From assembly GCA_026125895.1 (NCBI GenBank), contig JAHCKG010000012.1:1-64000 (forward strand): 64,000 nt of DNA. The letters are read 5' to 3'. Shown in pieces: positions 1 to 8,195 of the stretch; the first letter of the stretch is position 1, and every line of letters starts with the position of its first letter. Source of the stretch: Pseudolabrys sp. Its GTDB lineage: Bacteria > Pseudomonadota > Alphaproteobacteria > Rhizobiales > Xanthobacteraceae. A program made the position numbers and the translations under genes. The notes beneath the pieces are model-generated. The model was not told where the DNA came from. It did no database searches and saw nothing but the letters and a program-made list of their open reading frames with translations.

Positions 1-1
1 C

Positions 2-574
2 GGCCGCCGCTTCTATCGTCCCGACGATATCGACCTGCTGCGCGGCATCCGTCACCTCCTGTACGGTGAGGGTTACACCATCCGCGGCGTGCAGCGCATT
101 TTGCGCGAGCAAGGCATCGATTTCGTCCAGTCCGTCTGGCAGGAGGGCGCGGCGCCGGTTCCGGCCGACGATGAAGACGTCGATGCCGACGAAGCCATCG
201 AGACCGAAGAAGAAGACGACACCGAAGAGGTCGAGGAGCGTCGCGGTTTACGCGACCGCATCGGCTCGCTGATTGGCCGCGATTTTAGCGAAGGCGGCCA
301 TGACGACGGCGAGCGCCAGGAGCCGCCGATGCAAAGCACGCCGATGCCGCGCATCGATCCCGGCGAGCGCATCTTCGCAAGCCCGGCCGCCGCCGAACGT
401 CACATCGCGTTCGAGCCGGCGCCACGAGCCGAGCCGCCGCGTGAACCGCCGGTGCAACCGGCCGTGGTGAGCGCCATGCCCGCGGACAAACTCGAGCGGC
501 TCAAGGCCGTGCTCGACGAACTCAAGGAATGCCGCAGCCGGATCGACGCTGCGCTGACGCCGGCGACCAAATAG
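2..574 (+). CDS. MerR family transcriptional regulator, 5' end missing
   Basis: This is the carboxy-terminal part of a MerR-type DNA-binding regulator; the start lies before the window. The first residues read G-R-R-F-Y-R-P-D-D-I-D-L-L-R, the second half of a MerR winged helix, followed by the typical helix with G-E-G-Y-T-I-R-G-V-Q-R-I-L. A long acidic stretch (about residues 55-80, rich in D and E) follows, and the protein ends in a short helix containing L-K-A-V-L-D-E-L-K-E-C. No ligand-binding domain is visible, so the effector is unknown. It resembles the small MerR proteins that follow ihfA in many Alphaproteobacteria, but ihfA is not in view. The frame was fixed by reading back from the TAG stop at 572. 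Confidence 0.85.
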   Translation, partial: GRRFYRPDDIDLLRGIRHLLYGEGYTIRGVQRILREQGIDFVQSVWQEGAAPVPADDEDVDADEAIETEEEDDTEEVEERRGLRDRIGSLIGRDFSEGGHDDGERQEPPMQSTPMPRIDPGERIFASPAAAERHIAFEPAPRAEPPREPPVQPAVVSAMPADKLERLKAVLDELKECRSRIDAALTPATK

Positions 575-690
575 ACCAAATTCCGCAAGCTGGAACGCAT
601 GTCGCTGCCGCGCGCGCGTTGTTTGGCGCGGGCCAGGCCCGCGTGTTAGGGCAGAGCCGCTCTCGTCCACTGCCAATCAGGATGCCTCCC

Positions 691-1470
691 ATGACCGAGC
701 CCGATCCGCTTCTCGTCGAGCATCCCAGCGATGACGTCGTCGTGCTGCGTCTCAATCGCCCGCAGGTGCGCAACGCGCTCAGCCTGACCTTGCGCCAGCG
801 CCTGGCGGAAGAGGTCCTGCGCTACGGTGCCGACGCCAAGACGCGCTGCATCGTCATCACCGGCGACGACAAGGCCTTCGCCGCCGGCGCCGATATCGGG
901 GAGATGGCCAAGGCCGGGCCGATCGAGGTGATGGCGCGCAACGTGCAGCAATATTACCGGCCGGTGGTCGAGTGCCCGAAACCCGTGATCGCGGCGGTGG
1001 AAGGCTTCGCGCTCGGCGGCGGCTTTGAACTGGCGCTGTGCGCCGACTTCATCGTGGCCGGCGAAGGCGCCAAGCTCGGTCTGCCGGAAGTGAAGCTCGG
1101 CATTCTGGCGGGCGGCGGCGGCACGCAGCGGCTGGTGCGCCTTGTCGGCAAGCAGCGTGCGTTGATGCTGCTGATGACCGGGCGGTTCTTTTCGGCAGCG
1201 GAAGCGCAGGCAATGGGCGCCATCGCCGAAGTCGCGCCGACCGGACAGGCGCTGACCCGTGCGCTCGAGATCGCCCGCGAAATCGCGGCGATGCCGCCGA
1301 TCTCGGTGCAGCAGATCAAGGAGATCGTCAACGCCGGTCTCAACGCGCCCCTCGAAACCGCATTGTTGCTGGAGCGCAAGGCCTTCCAGCTGCAGTTCGC
1401 GACGCAGGATCAGAAGGAAGGCATGGCGGCCTTCATCGAGAAGCGCAAACCGACGTATGAAGGCAAATAG
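691..1470 (+). CDS. enoyl-CoA hydratase/isomerase family protein
   Basis: A soluble crotonase-fold enzyme of 259 residues, the usual length for a monofunctional enoyl-CoA hydratase, which adds water to trans-2-enoyl-CoA in beta-oxidation or aromatic-acid degradation. Visible landmarks are the oxyanion-hole region A-F-A-A-G-A-D-I, the G-G-G-F-E-L-A-L-C-A-D segment with the first catalytic Glu, and L-G-L-P-E-V-K-L-G with the second. An in-frame ATG at 682 is an alternative start; the frame stays open further upstream but has no family similarity there. The next gene, a hydroxyacyl-CoA dehydrogenase, begins 12 bases later, so the two probably form a transcription unit catalysing consecutive steps. 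The exact substrate cannot be read from the sequence. Confidence 0.92.
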   Translation: MTEPDPLLVEHPSDDVVVLRLNRPQVRNALSLTLRQRLAEEVLRYGADAKTRCIVITGDDKAFAAGADIGEMAKAGPIEVMARNVQQYYRPVVECPKPVIAAVEGFALGGGFELALCADFIVAGEGAKLGLPEVKLGILAGGGGTQRLVRLVGKQRALMLLMTGRFFSAAEAQAMGAIAEVAPTGQALTRALEIAREIAAMPPISVQQIKEIVNAGLNAPLETALLLERKAFQLQFATQDQKEGMAAFIEKRKPTYEGK

Positions 1471-1482
1471 GCAAATTCGGAA

Positions 1483-3003
1483 ATGACCGTCGATCTGATG
1501 AAATCCGATCTCGTCGTCGCCGTGTTCGGCGCCGGCACCATGGGCCGCGGCATTGCCCAGGTTTGTGCGCAGGCCGGCATCGAGACGTTGCTCTATGACG
1601 CGCGCGCCGGCGCGGTTGATGAAGCCATCGCGGCGGTTGGCAAGGGCCTCGACGGCCAGGTTGCCAAGGGTCGCATGACGGAGGACGCCAAGCGCGCGGT
1701 GATGGCCAAGCTCAAGCCGATGGCGTCGCTCGAGGAGGCCAAACCCGCCGGTTTGGTGATCGAGGCTATCGTCGAGGATCTCGGCGTCAAGCGCGACCTG
1801 TTCAAGAAGCTCGAAGCCATCCTCGCGCCGGATGCCGTTTTGGCGACTAACACCTCGTCGCTGTCGGTGACGGAGATCGCCGCCGGCTGCGGCAGGCCGG
1901 AGCGCGTCGGCGGGCTGCATTTTTTCAATCCGCCGCCGGTGATGAAGTTGGTGGAAGTCATCGGCGGCCTGCGCAGCGCGCCGGATCTGACCGATGCGCT
2001 CGTGGTCTTCACCAAGCGCATTTCCAAGACGCCGATCGTCGCGACCGACACGCCTGGCTTCGTCGTCAATCATGCAGGCCGCGCCTATGGGCCGGAAGCG
2101 CTGCGCATCATCGGGCAGGGCATCGCCTCGCCGCGCGAGGTCGATGAGCTGATGAAGGAAGCGGCCGGCTTCCGCATGGGGCCGTTCGAACTGCTCGACC
2201 TGATCGGCGGCGACGTCACCCATGCCGTCATGGAAAGCATGTATGGCCGCTATTACCAGGAACCGATGTACCAGCCGTCGGCCGTGCTCGCGACGCGCGT
2301 CGCCGGCGGGCTGCTTGGTCGCAAGAGCGGCGCCGGCTTCTACGATTACAAGAATGCAGCCGCGCCGAGCGCGCCAACCATCGATGTCAGCAAGCAGCCG
2401 GTGCCGACCGCGGCCTGGGTCGCGGACGAGGACGGCGGCCGCGATCTGGCGGCGATCCTCGAGGCCAATGGGGTGAAAGTCACGATCGGTGGCGCGCCGG
2501 CGAAGGACAGTCTGTGCTTCGTGACCCCGCTCGGCGAGGACTGCACCAGCGCGGCGCTGCGCCTCAAGCTCGATCCGGCGAAGACCGTGGCGGTCGATAT
2601 GCTGGGCCGTTTTGGCAAACGCTTCACGGTGATGAAGAACCCGTTGACCGCGCCGGACGTGCTCGGCCAGGCCGTCGCGGCGTTGTCCGTCGCCGGCGTG
2701 GCGGTGACGGCGATCAACGATTCAACCGGCTTCGTCACGCAGCGCCTGCTGTCGATGATCGTCAATGTTGGCACGCGGATCGCCGAACTGCGCGTGGCCG
2801 CGCCGGCCGATATCGACACGGCAGTGGAGCTCGGCCTCAATTATCCGAAGGGGCCGCTGGCGCTCGGCGATCATCTCGGCGCCGCGCGGGTGCTCGCCGT
2901 GCTCGACGGCATGTTCGCACTGACGCACGACCCGAAATATCGCGCCACACCGTGGTTACGCCGCCGCGCGGCGCTCGGTGTGTCGTTGCGTGCGCCGGAC
3001 TGA
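1483..3003 (+). CDS. 3-hydroxyacyl-CoA dehydrogenase (PaaH/PaaC type)
   Basis: NAD-dependent oxidation of 3-hydroxyacyl-CoA to 3-ketoacyl-CoA. The 506 residues have the layout of the phenylacetate-type enzyme: an amino-terminal Rossmann fold with G-A-G-T-M-G-R-G-I-A-Q (about residues 17-27), H-F-F-N-P-P-P-V-M-K-L-V-E with the catalytic His, T-P-G-F-V-V-N leading into the first helical 3HCDH domain, and a second 3HCDH domain near the end beginning T-G-F-V-T-Q-R and containing Y-P-K-G-P-L-A-L-G-D. This duplicated carboxy-terminal domain distinguishes it from the 280-residue short enzymes. It lies 12 bases downstream of the enoyl-CoA hydratase and runs convergently toward the TRAP transporter, with only 12 bases between the two stops. 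Confidence 0.92.
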   Translation: MTVDLMKSDLVVAVFGAGTMGRGIAQVCAQAGIETLLYDARAGAVDEAIAAVGKGLDGQVAKGRMTEDAKRAVMAKLKPMASLEEAKPAGLVIEAIVEDLGVKRDLFKKLEAILAPDAVLATNTSSLSVTEIAAGCGRPERVGGLHFFNPPPVMKLVEVIGGLRSAPDLTDALVVFTKRISKTPIVATDTPGFVVNHAGRAYGPEALRIIGQGIASPREVDELMKEAAGFRMGPFELLDLIGGDVTHAVMESMYGRYYQEPMYQPSAVLATRVAGGLLGRKSGAGFYDYKNAAAPSAPTIDVSKQPVPTAAWVADEDGGRDLAAILEANGVKVTIGGAPAKDSLCFVTPLGEDCTSAALRLKLDPAKTVAVDMLGRFGKRFTVMKNPLTAPDVLGQAVAALSVAGVAVTAINDSTGFVTQRLLSMIVNVGTRIAELRVAAPADIDTAVELGLNYPKGPLALGDHLGAARVLAVLDGMFALTHDPKYRATPWLRRRAALGVSLRAPD

Positions 3004-3015
3004 GCTTGCGGCCGT

Positions 3016-4317
3016 CTACATCAGCAGGTGCGGCAGGAACAGCGACAGGCTGGGAATGCTGGCGAGCAGCAGCAGCCGGACGCAATCGGCGGCGAGGAAC
3101 GGCAGCACCCCGCGCGCCGCAACCTCGAATTTCAGCTTTTCGGTCACCGACGCGATGATGAACAGGTTCATGCCGACCGGCGGCGTGATCAGGCCGATCT
3201 CGACAACGGACGTCACCAGCACGCCGAACCAGATAGGGTCGTAGCCGAGCTTGACGATCAGCGGGAAGAAGATCGGCAGCGTGATCAGCATCATCGACAG
3301 GCTGTCGAGGAAACAACCGAGGATGATGTAGATCACCAAAATGATGATGATGACACCGAACGGCGGCAGGTTGAAGCGGTTGATCAGCTCCAGCAGTAGC
3401 GTCGGTAGCGTCGAGGTCTCGATGAAGAACTGCAGCACCGAGGTGCCGACCAGGATGAGGAAGATGACCGCCGTGGTCTGCGCCGTCTCGACCAGCGAGT
3501 CGCGCACCACATCCCACGTCAGTTTGCGCCGGAAGGCGGCAAGCACCATGGCGCCGAAAGCGCCGACTGCGGCCGCTTCCGTCGGGGAGGCGATGTTGAG
3601 ATAGATGCTGCCCATCACGGCGCCGAACAGGCCGGCGACCGGCGCGAGCTGGCCGATCGCGGCGCGCTTGGCCGCGGGGTCGGAGCGCGGGGCCCGAGGC
3701 GCCATTGCGGGTCTCAATGTTACGACGATGTAGACCGCGACGACATAGAGACAGGCGGCGAGGATGCCCGGGATCATGCCGGCGAGAAACAGCCGGCCGA
3801 TCGATTGCTCCGTCATGATCGCGTAGATGACCATGATGATGCTGGGCGGAATGAGGATGCCGAGCGTGCCGCCGGCGGCGACGACGCCGGCCGACAGCCG
3901 GTCGTCATACCCGATCGCGCGCATTTCGGGGATCGCCACGCGGGCCATGGTGGCCGCCGTGGCAAGGCTTGAGCCACAGACGGCGCCGAACAGAGCGCAG
4001 GCGCCGACGGTGGCCGAGGCGAGGCCGCCGCGCCAGTGGCCGATCAGCGCGTGCAACGCTTGATAGAGCGATGCCGACAAGCCCGCGCGGGCGGCGAAGG
4101 CGCCCATCATCACGAATAGCGGAATGACCGACAGCGAGTAGGGCACCACCGTGACGAAGGGCTGCGAGCCCAGCACGAAGCCGAGGCTCGGCCAGCCATT
4201 GATGGCGACGCCGCCGACGATGCCGACGACGCCCATGGCGATCGCGACCGGAATGCGCAGGCCGATGAGAATGAGAAGCGAGACGACGCCGATGGCGCCG
4301 ATGACGGGAGGAGACAT
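3016..4317 (-). CDS. dctM: TRAP transporter large permease DctM
   Basis: The large membrane subunit of a tripartite ATP-independent periplasmic transporter, which uses the sodium or proton gradient to import organic acids bound by the periplasmic receptor. The 433 residues are almost wholly hydrophobic (about 12 helices). Family signatures are visible, including G-S-S-L-A-T-A-A-T-M, G-I-L-I-P-P-S-I, G-C-F-L-D and L-I-T-P-P-V-G-M-N. The start chosen is the ATG whose first base overlaps the TAA of the upstream small permease (TAATG), indicating translational coupling. Order on the minus strand is receptor, small permease, large permease, the classic dctPQM arrangement. Confidence 0.93.
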   Translation of the reverse strand: MSPPVIGAIGVVSLLILIGLRIPVAIAMGVVGIVGGVAINGWPSLGFVLGSQPFVTVVPYSLSVIPLFVMMGAFAARAGLSASLYQALHALIGHWRGGLASATVGACALFGAVCGSSLATAATMARVAIPEMRAIGYDDRLSAGVVAAGGTLGILIPPSIIMVIYAIMTEQSIGRLFLAGMIPGILAACLYVVAVYIVVTLRPAMAPRAPRSDPAAKRAAIGQLAPVAGLFGAVMGSIYLNIASPTEAAAVGAFGAMVLAAFRRKLTWDVVRDSLVETAQTTAVIFLILVGTSVLQFFIETSTLPTLLLELINRFNLPPFGVIIIILVIYIILGCFLDSLSMMLITLPIFFPLIVKLGYDPIWFGVLVTSVVEIGLITPPVGMNLFIIASVTEKLKFEVAARGVLPFLAADCVRLLLLASIPSLSLFLPHLLM

Positions 4318-4808
4318 TATTCGACAGCCTTTGCCGGCAGACCGTGGCGCCACAGTTGGATCATCAGCACGACATTCGCGAACACCGACAGCGCGATGCC
4401 AATGAGGAACGGCGTCCAGTACCAGCCCATGGGGATGCCGATGGTCTGGCTGCGATCATGCGCTTCGTTCAGGGCCTGCAAATAGGAGAACCACAGCACG
4501 CCCGACAGGAAGGCGATCGCCAGCAGCGCGGCGGTGATGCGTAGCGTCAGTTGCACCTTGGCTGGCATCCGTTCGACGAAGAGATCGATGGCGACGTGCT
4601 GATCGGACAAGAAGGCGTGAGGGACGGCGAGCATGGCGCCGGTCAGCACGCAAAGCTGCATCAAATCGACCATGCCGGGAACCGTCAGCGTCGAGACGCT
4701 GCGCAGGAAGATGTCGGTCATGGTCAGCAGCACGCCGATGACAAACATGAAAGTCGCGGCGAATGAAACGAAACGGAGGCCCCGTTCGCTGGCTGTTTCG
4801 AATGACAT
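4317..4808 (-). CDS. dctQ: TRAP transporter small permease DctQ
   Basis: The small four-helix membrane subunit of the TRAP transporter (163 residues). It pairs with the large permease and connects it to the receptor. Hydrophobic segments fall around residues 13-31, 50-65, 90-108 and 133-152. The loop with H-A-F-L-S-D-Q-H-V-A-I-D is typical of the DctQ family. It is 66 bases downstream of the receptor gene and overlaps the large-permease start by one base. The gap to dctP contains a G/C-rich inverted repeat (AAGCTTTCCCGGCGG region), which may limit downstream expression; this is a weak inference. Confidence 0.88.
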   Translation of the reverse strand: MSFETASERGLRFVSFAATFMFVIGVLLTMTDIFLRSVSTLTVPGMVDLMQLCVLTGAMLAVPHAFLSDQHVAIDLFVERMPAKVQLTLRITAALLAIAFLSGVLWFSYLQALNEAHDRSQTIGIPMGWYWTPFLIGIALSVFANVVLMIQLWRHGLPAKAVE

Positions 4809-4874
4809 GACGGCACCCGGTGAAAAAAGACACGCCGGGAAGCGGTGAAGCTTTCCCGGCGGCTCGAGATGTGG

Positions 4875-5876
4875 CTACTCGTATTTCTTCAACGCCGCGC
4901 CCATGGCGTCGTAGATTTCCTTTGAGTTCGGCACGGTCTTGGCCTGCTCTTCGATGTACTGGTCGACCACGGGCTTCATCTTGGCACGCCATTCCTCGCG
5001 GCGGGCGTCCGGCAGGTCGACGATTTTGTTGCCGGCCTTGCGTGCCGTTTCAATGGCGGCGTCGTCGGTTTCCTTCCACAGCTTGGTCCAGATATCGACG
5101 AGATACGGCTTGCTGTCGTCGATCACCTTGCGAATGTCCGGCGGCAGCGAATTGTAGCGGTTCTCGTTCATCAGGGTGTACATGGCGACCGCGTCGATGC
5201 GGGCGTTGAGGTGGTTCTTGAAGATCTCGTAGATCTTGAAGGCGCCGACCGGGCCCCACGGCATGACGTTGCCGTCGATGACGCCGCGCTCGGCGCTCTC
5301 GTAGATCTGCGTCGGCGGCATGCCGACCGGCGTTGCGCCGATGGCGTTGAGCATCGCGGTGACGCTCGGCGTCGGCGCGCGCACGCGCACGCCCTTGAGC
5401 TGGTCGAGATCGGTGATCGGCGCGCGGGTATGCACGGCGCTCGGCTCGGTGATCGTCATGTTGAGCATCACGGTGCCGGGATAATCGGCCTTGAGGTACT
5501 TGTCGTAGAGCTCCATCAGCGCCTTGGTGCCTCCGGCCGCGGTCTTGATGGTGAAGGGCAGCTCCATCAGCGTCGTGCGCGGATGGCGGCCGCGCGGGAT
5601 CGCCGGGATGCTGACGGCGACATCGACGACCCCGGTGCGCACCTGATCGAACTGCTTGGTCGCGTCGCCCAGCGCCGAGCCAGCCGAGAAAATCGTGAAG
5701 TGCACGCGGCCGTTGGTCTTTTCCTCGATCATCTTGGCCCACGGCTCCATGGCGCGGGTTTGGATGAAGTGGGTCGGCGGGAACATCAGCGACATCTTCA
5801 ATTCGTATTCGGCCGCCGAGGCCGCGCCGCTGAGCAGAGCGAGCGTCGCTGCGAGAAGCACCTTTCTTATCTGCAT
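4875..5876 (-). CDS. dctP: TRAP transporter substrate-binding protein DctP
   Basis: The periplasmic receptor of the TRAP system (333 residues) with a clear Sec signal peptide (basic M-Q-I-R-K, hydrophobic stretch, cleavage after A-S-A). The mature protein starts E-Y-E-L-K and has the DctP/YiaO layout, including G-V-R-V-R-A-P-T-P-S followed by a small-domain segment with G-A-T-P-V-G-M-P-P-T-Q-I-Y. The conserved Arg of V-R-V-R-A that binds the ligand carboxylate is present, so an organic acid is the likely substrate. Its neighbour upstream is an aryl-CoA ligase, so an aromatic carboxylate imported here and activated there is a plausible inference. Confidence 0.92.
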   Translation of the reverse strand: MQIRKVLLAATLALLSGAASAAEYELKMSLMFPPTHFIQTRAMEPWAKMIEEKTNGRVHFTIFSAGSALGDATKQFDQVRTGVVDVAVSIPAIPRGRHPRTTLMELPFTIKTAAGGTKALMELYDKYLKADYPGTVMLNMTITEPSAVHTRAPITDLDQLKGVRVRAPTPSVTAMLNAIGATPVGMPPTQIYESAERGVIDGNVMPWGPVGAFKIYEIFKNHLNARIDAVAMYTLMNENRYNSLPPDIRKVIDDSKPYLVDIWTKLWKETDDAAIETARKAGNKIVDLPDARREEWRAKMKPVVDQYIEEQAKTVPNSKEIYDAMGAALKKYE

Positions 5877-5911
5877 GTCATCCTCCCTGGTCTATTCGTT
5901 GTTGTGTTCCG

Positions 5912-7231
5912 CTACTGGCGGGCTTGCGAGAAATCGACGATCTTGGATTTGTAGTCGCTGCGCGGCAGCGTGCCGAAGGGCGCGAGTTCGACGGCGGCGC
6001 TGAACACCAGTGCCGAGCGGATTTCGCTCTCGATGCGTTCTGCCAGCGCTCCCGGCTCCGCCGTCTTTTCGGCGAGCTCGACCACCACCTTGAGCGGCGG
6101 GCTTTGCTTGACGCCCTTGACGCCGGGACGGATCGAGATGACGCCGCTGACATCCGGGGCGAAGCGGTTGACAACTTCGCGCACGGCGGAGGGAAACACA
6201 TTGACACCGCGCACGATCAACATGTCGTCGGTGCGGCCGATACAGCGAACGCGCGGCGAGGTGCGGCCGCACGGGCAGGGCTCGGTCCAGATCATGACGT
6301 GATCGCGAGTGCGGAAGCGCAACAGCGGTGCGGCCTGCTGGCGCAGATGGGTGAGGACCAGTTCGCCGCGCGCGCCGTCGGTCATCGGGATCGAGGCGCC
6401 GCTATCGGGGTCGATCAGCTCCGGATAGACGAAGCCGCGGCCGCCGAGATGCATGCCGTGCTGATGCGGACATTCGCCCCACAGCGACGGCGAGATGTCG
6501 CCGATGCCCATCGCCTCGGTGACCATGGCGCCCCAGGCTTCCTCGAGCTTGGCGCGCATCGCCGGCTCGCCGCCGCCGGGTTCGCCAGCGACGAGAAGGT
6601 GCCGCACGCTGCTGCTGCGCAGATCGATCTTGCGATCGCGCGCCCATTCGGCGAGGTGCAGCGCGTAGGACGGAGTCAGCGCGATCGCCTCGGCCTTGAG
6701 CAGGCGCACCGCCATCATCAGGCGCTCGGTGTTGCCGCTGCCGACCGGGATGTGACAAAGGCCGAGCTTGGCGAAGGCATCGAGCGCCGCGCCGGCCACG
6801 AATGGCCCGGCGCCATAGGTTGAGATCATGCGCGTGCCGGGACCGATGCCGCAGGCCGCATAGCTGCGCGCCGAGGTCGTCACCCAATTCTGCACGTCCT
6901 GCGTCGTCAGCGGAATGTAGCTCGGCACGCCGGTGGTGCCGCTGGTCGAATAGATGCGGGCGACCTTGTCCATCGGCACGGCGAGATGCGTGCCGATCGG
7001 CTGGTCGTCGGTGCGCGTCGCGCGCAGTTCGTCCTTTTCGGTGGTCGGCAGTTGCGCGATGTCGGCGAGACCGCCGGCCTGTTCCGGCGTGTCGATGCCG
7101 GCGCGGTTGAGCTTCTCGCAATAGAACGGCGAGTGCGTGAACAGGTATTTGAGCTGCTTGCGGTAGGCGACGTCGTCCAGACGGATTTGCTCGGCCCAGG
7201 GCAACGTTTCGACATTTGGTTCGAGGATCAT
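5912..7231 (-). CDS. phenylacetate-CoA-ligase-like AMP-forming ligase
   Basis: An acyl-adenylate-forming enzyme of the PaaK type (439 residues) that would couple an aromatic acid to coenzyme A using ATP. Seen in the sequence: the phosphate loop Y-S-T-S-G-T-T-G-V-P (about residue 94), the acyl-binding region A-M-G-I-G-D-I-S-P-S-L-W-G-E, C-P-C-G-R-T, then the hinge R-T-D-D-M-L-I-V-R-G-V-N-V-F-P, and a carboxy-terminal lysine motif L-P-R-S-D-Y-K-S-K. The start is the ATG at 7231; a GTG six bases upstream is an alternative. The frame stays open far upstream, but that stretch is the citryl-CoA-lyase gene read in the wrong frame. No ring-oxygenase genes are nearby, so classical phenylacetate degradation cannot be asserted. 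Confidence 0.9.
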   Translation of the reverse strand: MILEPNVETLPWAEQIRLDDVAYRKQLKYLFTHSPFYCEKLNRAGIDTPEQAGGLADIAQLPTTEKDELRATRTDDQPIGTHLAVPMDKVARIYSTSGTTGVPSYIPLTTQDVQNWVTTSARSYAACGIGPGTRMISTYGAGPFVAGAALDAFAKLGLCHIPVGSGNTERLMMAVRLLKAEAIALTPSYALHLAEWARDRKIDLRSSSVRHLLVAGEPGGGEPAMRAKLEEAWGAMVTEAMGIGDISPSLWGECPHQHGMHLGGRGFVYPELIDPDSGASIPMTDGARGELVLTHLRQQAAPLLRFRTRDHVMIWTEPCPCGRTSPRVRCIGRTDDMLIVRGVNVFPSAVREVVNRFAPDVSGVISIRPGVKGVKQSPPLKVVVELAEKTAEPGALAERIESEIRSALVFSAAVELAPFGTLPRSDYKSKIVDFSQARQ

Positions 7232-7239
7232 CGACACTG

Positions 7240-8019
7240 CTATTTCTTCTTGTAGGTGATGGCTTCTTCGCCGTGATGCGCCATGAGGAAGCCGATCGGC
7301 TGTTCCTGCTCCTCGGCGAGGTGGCCGAGCAGGCCGGCCGTGCGCGCCAGGAGCGGAATGCCTTTGATGATGGCGGCAGGAAAGTCGAGATCGAGCAGCA
7401 CCGCGGCGATCGCCATCGACACGTTCATCGGCAAAGGCCGCTGCCAGGCCTGCGCCGCGGCGGCGGGAAACAACCGCGCCAGCGCCACGTAGGAGCCAGC
7501 CACGCCTTCGCGGTCGGCCAGTTCGAAGATGCGCTCGGCGCGCGGATCGACCGGATGATGCACGGGATGGCCGAAGCCGGGCAGCTTGTCGCCGCGCGCC
7601 CGAGTTTCCTTGGCGATGGCGAGCACAGCGTCGGCGGCGCTGGTGCCGGCTTTGACGCGCTCCTGCGCCGCCATGAGCACGCGGCCGCACAGTTCGGATG
7701 TACCCAGCACCACCGATCCGCAGCCAAGAATGCCGGCGGCGACGGCGGCCTGCAGGCACGCCGGATCGGCGTCGTACGTCATCCGTGCGGTCTGTGCGGT
7801 CGGTGTGAGGCCGTGCTCGGCAATCGCCACCAGCAACAGGTCGAGGAAGAAGCGCTGCTTGTCGGTCGGCTCGCGGCCGGTGACCAGAAGGAAGAAGTAT
7901 TCGGTGAAGGTTAGCCGGCCCATCAGGTCGCGGCACAGATCCTTGCCGCGGACCTCTATGCTCGCGGCATCCGACGTGCAGATGGCGGTGGTGGCCGGGC
8001 CTGCCTTGCCGATCAGCAT
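7240..8019 (-). CDS. citryl-CoA-lyase-like protein (short citrate synthase fold)
   Basis: A 259-residue member of the citrate-synthase fold that lacks the amino-terminal part of full citrate synthase. Recognisable pieces are S-I-E-V-R-G-K-D-L, L-V-T-G-R-E-P-T, L-P-G-F-G-H-P-V-H with an active-site His, and D-L-D-F-P. Such short proteins are usually called citryl-CoA lyase and occur beside CoA ligases in Hyphomicrobiales; the true reaction is often unproven. The gene starts at ATG 8019, with no good ribosome-binding site directly before it. The frame is open about 100 bases further upstream without a standard start and reads D-R-W-N-D-R-I-G there, so a start missed by ATG/GTG rules is possible. 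It is followed by the ligase 8 bases later. Confidence 0.75.
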   Translation of the reverse strand: MLIGKAGPATTAICTSDAASIEVRGKDLCRDLMGRLTFTEYFFLLVTGREPTDKQRFFLDLLLVAIAEHGLTPTAQTARMTYDADPACLQAAVAAGILGCGSVVLGTSELCGRVLMAAQERVKAGTSAADAVLAIAKETRARGDKLPGFGHPVHHPVDPRAERIFELADREGVAGSYVALARLFPAAAAQAWQRPLPMNVSMAIAAVLLDLDFPAAIIKGIPLLARTAGLLGHLAEEQEQPIGFLMAHHGEEAITYKKK

Positions 8020-8132
8020 GACGGGCGGGTCCCGGCCGCGCGGCGGCCCGATGCGATCGTTCCAGCGATCTCGGCTTGCGCACGGCTTCGCGCGACGACC
8101 GCCCCCATAGTTCCGCTCCCTGATCGACTATT

Positions 8133-8143
8133 TTGTAGGACAA
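8133..8143. promoter_or_regulatory. candidate GntR/FadR-type operator
   Basis: The 11 bases TTGTAGGACAA form a perfect inverted repeat TTGT-3-ACAA, matching the TNGTNNNACNA consensus of FCD-type GntR regulators. The site lies in the divergent control region between the minus-strand catabolic genes and the GntR gene starting at 8196, where autoregulation plus control of the catabolic operon would be expected. The functional assignment is inferred from position and consensus. Confidence 0.5.
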
Positions 8144-8195
8144 TACTGCCGGGCATGTTGTTGTCAACCGGCGCGAAGCACTTTATGGATGGTGC

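Noticed and set aside
574-690. tRNA or riboswitch between the MerR gene and the hydratase gene
   Set aside because: Several short inverted GC repeats occur (GCGCGGGCCAGGCCCGCGT), but no cloverleaf or known riboswitch core could be folded; at most a terminator.
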